Source of the DNA: Pontederia crassipes | Lineage: Eukaryota > Streptophyta > Magnoliopsida > Commelinales > Pontederiaceae | DNA length: 64,000 nt | Assembly (NCBI GenBank): GCA_030549335.1 | Contig: CM060193.1 | Location: 42,517,391 to 42,581,390, forward strand | Direction of reading: 5' to 3' | In this document: positions 38,701 to 50,400 of the stretch, piece by piece | Numbering within the stretch: position 1 is the first letter of the stretch | Layout: every line of letters starts with the position of its first letter | Position numbers and translations under genes: made by a program | The notes under the pieces: generated by a model | Databases searched by the model: none | What the model was told of the DNA's origin: nothing | Seen by the model: the letters and a program-made list of their open reading frames with translations, nothing else

Positions 38701-41700
38701 CAGACCTAACTCCCCATCACTTCAGAGTTTACACCTTTCAAGTTCGTGGTATATTTTCTAATATGACATTTATTAAAAAGGGCTTTCACAACAATCCATG
38801 CAAGCTAATACATCTAGATATGAAGCAGCAATACACCCTCTATATTCAAATATTTTTGACATGGCAAATCCAAAATCATGGTCCAATAATAAAAAAACAA
38901 AGAATTCATAGAATTCATATTTGTGTATGTAAGTAAAGAACACAGGCAATAAATAAATCAAATTCAAAATCATATTACCATTTACGATAGCTTGCATCTT
39001 GGCATTGTATGCAATATTAAATAGTCTCTCCTTCAAGCCACCTGATGTCTTTACAGCATTCATGACTCTGAAAATGCATACCACAGATAAGACAAAAGAG
39101 GAAAGTGTAACACATAATTTTATTTCAATTAAAACTTGCAGTACATCGATAATAAATTACCCAGCATAGATTCTGTTGTACAACCGAGGAACACTAGCAA
39201 AAAAAGTGGGCCGTAGTGCTGCCATATCTTCCATTAACTTCATGTTATCCTGGAAATAACAATATTTAGATTTAAATTTCAAGAAGACGTAAAACAGCAC
39301 CTACAGAAATATCATTCTCAAAGAATGATCTGATTTTGTCTCAGTTAGCAACATCACATCTTAACTAATGAAGTTTTCGAAAAAATTTAAGGGACCCTTT
39401 TATTAACCAAATTGAAAGGTATATCTAATGGTCAGACTTCATCATTTTTTGATATATAAGATTACTTCATCAGATGTCTCTTTTTTTCTTTTAATGGACT
39501 TGGGGTGGGGTTAGACAGTGGTCTTTTTTTTTTAGAAGACAGTGGCCAATCATAGATAACAACAACAACAACAACAAAGCCTTATCCCATTAGCCAATCA
39601 TAGATAAAATAACACAAAAATAATGACAGGTAATTGTGTATCCAAAATGAATACTTCAGTACACAAGAAACATCAAGTCCAAAAAAGCGTGCTTCTAGCA
39701 AAAGGAAACAGATTATATGAAGGCTTAAAATATTTGAGGAATGACACCCAAATTTCATACCCCTTGATAGAAACCAACAGCACATCCATAATGTGCCAAT
39801 GCTATTTGATTAGCACGCTCGTAGATGTGTGCCAATGGGAGGTAGGATATATAACTGCAACAATCTAAGGAAAAAATCTAAGGAAAGATCTGACAATGTT
39901 TAAACAGGCTGGAAACTGCATGGATAGCGACTACTAACACATCCGAAGGATAGAGTCTTGAGGTAAAGGTAGATCCGGCGACATTAGCGATCAAATTTTC
40001 ATGAGAAAGTACAGCACCCTGAAGATAAATTAACAAAGAAACATGGTTAAAAGAAAGATATAGAAAAACTAGCATAAGTCTATCAATTCTCAAACAATGA
40101 GATTTTCTTCTCAGAGAAAAGGAAACAAATTAAGAAAAGAGATTTTTCAGTACCTTTGGTGTTCCAGTTGTACCGCTTGTATAACAAATTGTTGCAATAT
40201 CTTCTGGCTTCGGAGGCAAAAATCGCTGAAGATTACTGCGCCCCTAAATCACAAACAAAACCAAGCTGAAATAATTCATCTAGTTTTGAAGTATTAACAG
40301 GAAAAAGTGATCTAAATCTTAACACATTGTGCTTTAAAATTGCAAATATCCAAGAAGATTGGACTGACTTGGATGAAATATTTTGACAGTAAAACTAAAA
40401 ATTTCCTATTATAACATTTCAAATCAAACCCTCTAACGCATTCCAAGTCTCTATTGCCTATGTTTCCTAATACCTTATTTCTCAAATTTTATTTTCTTAA
40501 TTTTTCTGAGTTCTCATTTCTTCTGAAAATATTGCTCATTTTTCATTACATAGGGAAAAAACGATCTCCTGCAACAACACCAACAACAAAGCCTTATCCC
40601 ACTAGATGGGGTCGGCTAAGTTATTCTTAAATTTAATTATTATGGAAGAAAAAGAACAAGTTGATTTTTTTCTTTTTTTTTTTTTGAGAGAAGAAAAAGT
40701 TGAAATAATTCATCAAGTTTAAAAACAAATGATCTAAATCTTAGCAAATTGTGCTTCAAATTACAAATATCCAAGAAGGTTGGATTGACTTGGACGGAAT
40801 GCTTCAAAAGTAAGATTAGAACTTTCCAACTACAATGTTTCAAATAAGCCCTCCGACACACTCCAGATCTATGTTCTCTATGGTTTCTAACACCTTGTTC
40901 CTCAAATTTATTTTCTTAATTTTTCTAAATTCTTTTTTTTTAAAGTGTTGCTCATTTGCCATTACAATAGGACAGAATATGATCCCCTGCAACACTTATT
41001 ATTAAATTTAATAATTACAAAGGAAAAAACAAAATATCTACTTTGTTTGAAATATTAATCTTTTTAAAAAGATAACAATGAAACTTGTCAAGGTCAAATT
41101 ATTTTATTGAGCATATATATCCATGTTTTTATTTATTCAATCTGGATAGGTAATATCTTCATTAGTCATCATTTTCCCCTCTCAAAATTTTGAAAGGGAA
41201 AAGGATAACTAGGAAACTAGCTGGTCAACCAAATGTATTGAAACATTTGCAAATATACAAGTATAAACACCATGAGCAAATTTTGGACTTGTTGAGAGAG
41301 ATCATCTAAACTGTATCCTCTCACATATATATAAGGAATATTAGGGGCATATAATTTTTTTTGTAAACACCATGCATACAGACACATAAAGAACATATGG
41401 TCCACCACCCATGTGAGCTACCAACTTTTAAATGAGTCCCGCATGGTGCATACATAAGTTTCTTGTATGCACCATAATATTCCCCTACATATATACACAT
41501 CAATACTTATGCTACTTGATATGTTCAGACCCCTAAATTGTATTCCTACTTATCAGGTCATTAAAGCAACAAGATCTCTTGAACCACGCATGCTCCGCTG
41601 GAGGCAAACACTTTTCTCATCTAACATGGACTCTAGGGCTTTATCATGGACTCTAGGAGTTTCTAATAATTTTATCACTGAATATTCTGCAATATAACCT

Positions 41701-44700
41701 TTTTATGTATTGTATAAATGAAACCCCTCCTTCATGGTCAAGACATTTGCATGTCTCTTCAGGTGGGGTCAGCTCCTCATCAGAGCATACAGAGCAGCCC
41801 CAGCTCAAATATCTCTTGTATGCAGCCCCAGCTCAAATATCTCTTGCATCCTATGCAGCTTGTTGAGGAGGACATCACACCTCTTCTTTGAATGTTTGGA
41901 GACATGGAGGCAGATGAGATATGTGGATGTTGATGCCTCCATGTCGGGGCTTTTGGGTTGTCACTACATGCATTGTCAAGGGTGGAGACCAAGGTTGTCA
42001 AATTCGAGTATCTACGTAAGTTCGTTCTAGGGGGGGTAGAATCGTTTCGTAGATTCGGTACGTAAGTACATAGAGTTTAAGTACGATGCAAATTAAACTA
42101 ATAAATTCAATAACCATATTAAATATGCAAATATATAATTATTATAAATATAAAATATAACTCATAAATAGAAAAACTCACAAATCAAACATTATTCATG
42201 ATATTTAACAATTAAAACATTCGATCATGCATAACCCATCTCATCATTGTCAATTAAAAAATTTATATTAATTCAATTAAAGTCCCAAAAATTATATGAA
42301 ATATATATACTAAACAAGTATATATATATATATATATTATGATACTTGTTATCATAAAAATCATTTTCATATTAAAAATTGCATTGGTCTAATATATTTT
42401 TTGTCATATTATTTATTTTTTGATATTTCGGTACAAAGAAATTAAATAAGGAAGAAAGAAAATATAATACTAATATGAACTCACACTAAAGTTATATCAT
42501 TATAATATTTATTTTTAATTAATAAAATATATCATATTTCATCTTAACCTGGGATCAAAGACAAATTAATTCAAACGAAAATAACAAAGAAGAAAAACAA
42601 AAAATAATGATAAAGTGAAAAAAAAGTCTCCAGCTATCTTCGAACCCACGACGAGTGAGAGGTGTCTGGTCATTTTGGCAATCAAGCCCTCACACAACAT
42701 TTGTCATGGAGTCGACAAGTTTATCCTTAAGCGAACGAGTTCAACGATTTTAACGATTTAAATCGGAATTTCATACGAGTTTAGTGCAAAATGCGATTTT
42801 ATACCGAGTTCGTTCGGTTTTTCGACCTAAAGTTGTAAACTCGTATGAGTTTAAGTACTAATACGCGAGTTTGACAATTATGGTGGAGACCACCATGATT
42901 AGGGTCGCTTGCGGTGTGACTTAGGCCATTTGGCTCCAGCGGAACCACACTATTCTTTGTGGATGAGCTATTTCTTTGTGCTATGTGGGCAATATTGCAC
43001 AATATCAGAGAGTGGGGCAAGGGGTACTCTTATGTGGATTCTCACATTTTATGTTTTCCATCCGTTCTTAGCTCTTACACACAATTGTACATTTTCCATG
43101 TGTAGTCTAATAATACAAATCAGATTACTACATAAAGTTGATAGTCATCCTTGCGTTTCTCAAAAAGAAATGAAACCTTTATTTGAAGTTATATGCAAAT
43201 GAAAGATCTCAAAGTACGAAAGGTTTATATACATGGCTCATTATTTTGAGATTCTAATACTTCATAACTTGGATGCTGACAATAAAGGTACTTTTTATTT
43301 TGAGGAGTAAAAGGATGACAAGCAGTTTGGTTGTCATCCAAATATATATATCACTATAAGAAAGGAGTCATGTACAAGTGATTGCTCTCCCAAGGAGAGT
43401 GACAAAAGAAAGGAGAGTACAGACGCTAAACAATACCCCACTCCCGAAGAAGACAAAACAAGTGGTGTACGATGCGCTCTGCCCGACAACTCTCTCCATA
43501 AAAAATGATCCGGTTGCGCTGGAGCCAAATGGCCCAGGCACCGGCCAAAAAGGTCGCTAGTGGGGTCCTCCAGCTCAGTCTTCGTCTGCCAAGTCCCCTC
43601 ATGGACTGCCAAAAAGCTGACTGTGATAGAGAAACGTCGGCCACAATGCTCGTCCGAGACCATACCTCCCGAACCACCCGGCATGTGAAGAATAAGTGAG
43701 TGACATCCTCCTCCATCTCCCCGCATAATACACATGAGATATCTGCATGAGGTGCCCACCGTGCCCTGTAAACCAGAGTGAGGGTCCGCTCTCGCCTCAG
43801 ACGCCAAGCGAAAATCTTGACTTTCAGCGAAATCCTGGATCGCCATATGAGTCTGTAGTCAGCCATAACATCCATCGAATCAGTAGGTGCAGGAAGGAAC
43901 CTAAGGTAGAGGCTGCTGCGCGCAGAGAAGGAGCCTGAAATCCAAACCCAACCGTCCGCCCGCGCAAGATCCGGTCGAAAAGGCGCAATCCTCTGGTGCA
44001 GCGCCAGCAGCTCCTCGTAGCGCTGGTCAGATAAAGGGGAGCTGAAGGTGGGGGTCCAAGACCCGGTGCCCGGGCCAGCGCTCTCGGACCAGCACTCAGC
44101 CACCGAAGCGTCCGGCTGAGCCGCTAAGGCCCACAATCGGGGGAAAGAGTCGGCAAGTGTGCCCCCAGGAATCCAGTCATGCCGCCAAAATGAGAATACC
44201 TCACCGGAGCCAAGGACTGGGCTCAGAAAGGGTCGCACACGGGGAAATAGAGCCGCCACCCCTCTCCATAATGAAGAAGCACCGCGAGGTAAAATGGGCC
44301 TGGATCCCCAAGATAGATCTCGCCCGTAGCAGAAGAAGAAGACCTTCCATAAGCACTCCTCGGGCCCCATGATGCGTCCCACCCACCGAGCGAGGAGCGC
44401 CCAGTTAGTAAGACGGAGATCCCGAACACCCAGACCACCCTGTGAAGTAGGCCTGCAGATGCTGTGCCATGCAACAAGATGAACACGGCGAGTCGGACTG
44501 CATCCCTGCCAAAAGAACCTGCTCCTCAAAGAGTCAATCCGTGATAAAACCTGGGCTGGCATCCGAAGTACAGACATGAAATATATCGGCAGTGAAGATA
44601 AAACAGATCTGAGAAGAATAAGACGTCCACCGCTAGAAAGGAGCCGGGAGCTCCATCCCTGGAGGCGATGCTCCATCCGCTCAACGACCGGGGTCCATCC

Positions 44701-47379
44701 CCGAGAACCAATATGCCGGTCAGAGAGGGGGAGGCCCAGATAGGAGATAGGTAGGTCGCCCACCGGAGTGCGTAGCTCGGACGCACAGCGTTGGGTTTCC
44801 TCTGCCGCCATGCCAAAGGGGATGAAGGTGGATTTGGCATGGTTGATCACGAGCCCCGACGTCGCACCAAAGATCTCCACCATAATGGCCACCCGTCTGG
44901 CCTCGAGCTCTGACCCCTCCACGAAGAAAACAGTGTTGTCTGCGTACTGTAGCATCGCCACAAGGCCATCTGTGGAACCCCTGAAGAGGCCGGTCCGGCA
45001 GGCCTCAAGAGTGCATCTAGCGAGGCCGTCGACCGCTAGCGTGAATAACATGGGCGCAAGGGGGCACCCCTGCCGGACACCACGCTGGGGCTGCACCCAA
45101 CCCCCCGCCATGGATCCATTGACCAGTACCGAGAAAGAAGCGGTGGTGACACACCGCTTCATCCAAGCAATCCATATCGCCGGAAAGCCACGAGCCTGCA
45201 AAGAATGCCAAAGGAGGGACCATGAAAGAGTCATAAGCCTTGGAAAAATCGACCTTCCAAAGGAAAGCGCGGCTGCTGCTCCGACTCCAATGCACGAGGA
45301 TCTCCGCGGCAGTGGCATAGCTATCGGTGATGGAGCGGCCGTGGATGAAAGACGGCTGGACCGGATGGATGAGATCGGGGAGTACTTCCCGAAGCCGATT
45401 GGCCAATACCCGTGCCACAAGGAGGTAGATGGCATTGGATAAGGCGATCAGCCGGAAGTCCTCCACTCTCTCAGCTGGCGTGCGCTTCGGAAGCATGAAC
45501 AACAGGAACCGATTGAGGCGATCAAAGCCCCGGTTCCCGCCTTCGAACTCCCTGATCACCGCCATCACGTCCTCCCGTACCACGGGCCATAACTCCCTAT
45601 AAAAAAAGACCAGAAAGCCGTCGGGGCCAGGGGAACCGTCGCCATTGAGGTCCCGAAGAGCATCGATGACATCATCCTCGGAGATGGTCTGCGAAAACAA
45701 AGAAGATTGATCATCAGTAAGACGAGAAATGCCCCTAGGGAACCAACTCCAGGACGGCGTGGGCCGTCGCCTGGAGAAGTCCCGATGGAAAGAGGCGATG
45801 GCAGTCCGATGTCATGGTGGCCGGTGATCCGCTGCCCCATCACCTCCAGATGGTCGATCTGATTCGCCCTTCGTCGAGCGCTCGCGTATAGGTGGAAGAA
45901 CCGCGTGTTGGCATCTCCCTCTTGAAGCCAGGTTTGTCGGGAGCGCTGCCTCCACTGGATCTCCACCAACCTGTCCTCCTGCTGGATGGTCGCCTGAGCT
46001 CGTCGTCGCTGTACCGCCTCCTCCGTGAGGTGGCGGGAGTCCTCCCGATCAAGCCGGGTGATCGTCTCGAGAGCCACAGTCCTCCGTGCCTCCCGAACAG
46101 TCCGGAGCTCTCTCCGGTGGTCCTGAAGGAAATGCCTCAAGCTGTGCAGCCTAGCAGCCAAGGTCCTAGCAGCAGAGTCTGACGCCGCAACACTTTGCCA
46201 GTGCTCGGCCACCAACTATGTGAAACCCTCCTCCAATAACCATGATCGCTCAAAGCGGAAAATGGATCTCCGGGACTGACCGTCATTGGACCGCCACAAG
46301 AGGGGTGTGTGGTCCGAAAACGGTCGATCCATGGCTCGGAAATCAGCAAGCTAGTGGGCCTCAGCTAACTCAATAGAGCCGAGGAATCTGTCGATCCGAG
46401 ATCTGGATGAAGGTGCCGCCGTGCTCCGCCAGGTGAATCTACAGTTCGCAATCGGGAAATCCAACAGCGACTGGGAGTCAATGAAATCTCTGAATCCCTC
46501 TGCTCCGAGGTCTCTCCCCTGTCTCTGGGAGGGGCGATCATCCATGTCGAGCGTGACATTGAAGTCGCCCCCAATCAGCCACCGGGCGTCTGGAAGATGA
46601 AGACGGGCAGCGGAGAGCTCCTCCCACATGTCCGTCCGATGGGACCCCGAGCAGGGGCCATAAACACAGGAAAGAAGGTAGGATGAGTCATCCGTGCAGC
46701 GACGTAAATGAGCCGACATCGAGAAGCGGGCAGTCCAGGAATCCACCAAGGTGAACTGCTCCGTCCTCCAACCAATGATACAGCCCCCGGAACGCCCCAC
46801 CGAGCTAAGGGAGATGAACTGCGAAAGTCGGGACCCACCAATCTGCTCCCACATCCGAGCGCTACACTCCTCAAGTTTGGTTTCCTGGAGGAAAACCACG
46901 TCTGCCTTCCACTCCCTCAAGTAGCGGCCAAGGGATCGGCACCTCTCCTCATCACCGAGGGCGCGAACGTTCCATGTCAGAACCTTCATAAGGAAACCGT
47001 AGTCGTCGCCCCAGTGGGCGGATTGCCGCCCGCCACTGTCCTCCGCCTAGAGCCACCCCGCACGAGCCTCAAGAGTCGTTGGTGGGCGCGAAAAATGCCA
47101 AGGGGTCGTCTCGGGGGGTCATGCCTCCACCAGGGGCGGCGGCAGACTAGACGGAATCCAGTCCGAAGTGCGACCTCGAGGACATCGACGTCTTGTCGTC
47201 CGGGAAGGAGGGCATTATCGCTGTTGGCCCGAACCCCTGTCCGGGTGGTTGTAGAAGAAGATGATGCATCGGGTCTGGCGGTCTCCTGCTGGACGCCGGC
47301 AGGAGCAGAGGCGCCCATCTGTTGAGGTCCAGCGGGGTGGGGAGAGGCGGCCCTGCATTTCCGACGGCGCCGGTAGACG

Positions 47380-47416
<37 letters not shown>

Positions 47417-50400
47417 CGCCCGCAGCCACCGCGTCAACATCCGGGAGACCACGTCGTCGAGAAGGTAGGTGGGGATCGGGTCCATGCGGGCTGTGGTGGC
47501 AGTTGTCAGACAGTAGCGGTGGGGGTGTCGGGAGGAGAGGGGGAAGGCTTCGCCGCGAAGACTGGCCGCCAGCGGGGAGGTTGCCGGAGGCAGAGGCAGC
47601 GGAGCTGGTGGAAGGCAATAGGGGCTTACGGTTATCGGGTCGGGCCTCTGGAGATGGATTGGTGCAACCTGGGAGTTGCCCGGGTCGGGTCGTGGAGGGA
47701 GTTTGGGTGCGGATCTAGGGGGCCTGGGTCGGGTGTGTGGAAGCGACTCGGGTTGGCCGATGTTCAGGCTGGGCGGGTGTGGAGTGCGGTCGGGGTCGGG
47801 TTGGTTGAGAGGGTGGACGATGGCTGGGTGAGGTAGTGTGGTGAGGTGTCCTGGGTTGGTGACGTGGCAGTCTGGATGTGGTGTGTGGGTAATGGAAATG
47901 GTGGCTGGTGGCAGTGGAGAGGTGTGGTGGTTGACAGCTGTTGGGGGAGAAGGGTTTTGAAATAAAGTACGGCCGTACGTCTCTCCTTCTGCCCCTCTGA
48001 CGCACGCCTGGGACGATGGCCGGGACTGCCTCCTGAGGCTCGCCGCCGTACCGGCCGCGACTACATCTGCCCATGAGCCTTCAGCATTCGACCGCCGAAG
48101 ATGGAGGATGTAGCTACCATCGTCGACGCACAGGATGATCGACGAGGTCAGGCGACATCCAGGCTGCATCGCGACCTCCACAGAGACGGCTGACAGGTCC
48201 GGCGAGCCCATCGTCGGCAGGGAGAGGACAGGGGGGTTCCGAACTTCCCGGCGATGGCCAGTATGACCTCCGGGTGCAGGAGGTGGAGGGGGATACCCCT
48301 GATGTCGACCGCGATTCTTGCTGGGGCCGGCACCGGCGTAGCGCCGTCCCCCTCTTGCCAAGGACGCCACTTGACGGCACAGTCTTGAGACACTAGAGAC
48401 GGCGAAGCTAGCAGGGACTCCCGCTGCTGAGGCGAGCAAGGAACGAGGAGGAAAAGCGTTGGCGTCAAGTTGCTCAGGTGAAAGGGGGGCGCTGCACCAA
48501 CGGACGCCACCACTGCCGCACGGATGGCCGACTGCTCCATAGGCATGCCGGTGAGTTCGCCAACGAGACAAAACCTGAGGAACTCCCTCGCCTGCTGCAT
48601 CTGAGGCGACCAAGGGACGGTGACAGTAGGCGCCGCCGCCAGCTCTTCCCCACTGTTCGTCCCGGACTCAGGCACGATCGGCGTCTTCCGGCGAGAGAGG
48701 GGACAGAGAGCTCGCCGATGTCCTTCCTTCCCACATGCCATGCACCTGAGGGGAGACGTACACGAGCGTGCAAAATGACCCTCCCCCAGGCAGCGGAAAC
48801 AGTGAGTAGCCGGCCGGCGATTTGAACGGGATCGAGAGATGGCCGTCCACCCATCACTTAGGTGTTGAAGTCATGGTCTCATTTGGTCGAGGAGAAGGCG
48901 GCGTTCGAGAGAGTGGGACCAGGTGGCGCCTCCGGCAGGGATTTCCGGAAACGGTTGGTGGCGTCGCCGGTAGGGGCTACCAGAGACGAGTCGCGTTGTA
49001 AAAGAGTCGAGAACTTTGCGCTTGTTTCATTCTACTTCTGCACAGTTGGCATCAGGACAATAAAGGTACTGAATCTGATTATATTGGTTAAGCATGGTTA
49101 ATATCATAGGACACCTTGCCACACTGGTCCTAACCTGGTTGTTTTTAGATGGTAAAGGATGATTGCCTCAGTTTTCAATCATCCAGTTTTGATATGATCA
49201 GGACAGGGAAAAAGGGTCTTGGTCCTGTCCCTAACCTGGTTGTTTTTAGAGGGTAAAGAATGATTGCCTCAGCTTGCAATCATCCAGCTTTGATGATCAG
49301 GCCAGGGAAAAAAGGTTTTGGTCTTGTCCCGGCTTGGATCGAGTCCAGGACATCCTGATTTAACCAAACAAAATTGGGACATCCCAATTCTTTTATACAT
49401 TCTTTACAAGTATACAATATTTATAGCCACAAACAATTAAGAGAAAACGATAAAAAAAAGAGTAGCTTGAATTGTTTAAATCATAATAATCCAATGGTCA
49501 ACAACAACAACAACAAAGCCTTATCCCACTAGGTGGGGTCGGCTACATGGATCATACGACGTCATTCCGTTCTATTAGTAACCAAACCTTTCGGTATATT
49601 ATTCACCAATAAATTTTGTTCTATTAGTTCGCCAAGTGTCCGCCTTGGCCTCCCTCTCCCTCTTTTAATCGGACTCCAGATTATTTGATCTACTCTTCTT
49701 ACTGGCGCATCTAATGGTTTTCTCTGAACATGATCAAACCATCTCAAACAATTCTCTACCATTTTCTCACTAATAGGAGCCACTCCGACTCGTCGTTCAC
49801 GTATATGGTCATTCCTAATCTTATCTAATCTTGAATGACCACACATCCATCTCAACATCCTCATTTCGGCTACCCCCACTTTACGTTCATGTTGTCCCTT
49901 CAGCCCAGCATTCACTACCATATAACACTGCCGGTCTTATAGCAGTACGATAGAATTTTCCTTTAACTTTATTGGGTACTTTTTTATCACAAAGAACTCT
50001 AGTGGCTTTCCTCCACTTACACCAACCAGCTTGAATTCTATGATTAACATCGTCATCAATCTCACCATCTTGTCTTACAATTGATCCTAAATATTTAAAC
50101 TTTGTCACTTGAGGAATTATATCCTCCCCTAGCCTAACTTTCAAATCGTCTCTAAGTTGTTTATTTGTGAAATTGCAATGCATATATTCTATTTTATTCC
50201 TACTTAAACGAAAACCCTTTGACTCCAACGTATTTCTCCATATTTCTAATTTTGTATTAATCTCTTCTCTTGAATCCGCTAAAAGTACTATATCATCTGC
50301 AAATAGCATGCACCTAGATACCTCCTCTGTGATACTCTCGGTTATAGCATCGATAACTAAGTTAAATAGATACGAGCTTAAAGTTGATCCTTGATGTAGG

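Larger units (their letters stand above)
43294..49055 (-). mobile_element. Full-length L1 LINE, inactive, 15-bp TSD
   Basis: GACAATAAAGGTACT at 43279-43293 and 49056-49070 brackets 5.76 kb. From 5' to 3' on the minus strand: leader, ORF1 with two CCHC knuckles, a proline-rich stretch, ORF2 (endonuclease, reverse transcriptase, C-terminal zinc finger), 3' UTR with a hairpin and a short A-rich tail. It is GC-rich (clearly above the flanks). It lies in LACS intron 9 in the same orientation as LACS. The reading frames are broken. Confidence 0.92.

Noticed and set aside
44768-48825. Plus-strand ORFs of 96-224 codons
   Set aside because: Antisense shadows of the GC-rich L1 ORF1 and ORF2.
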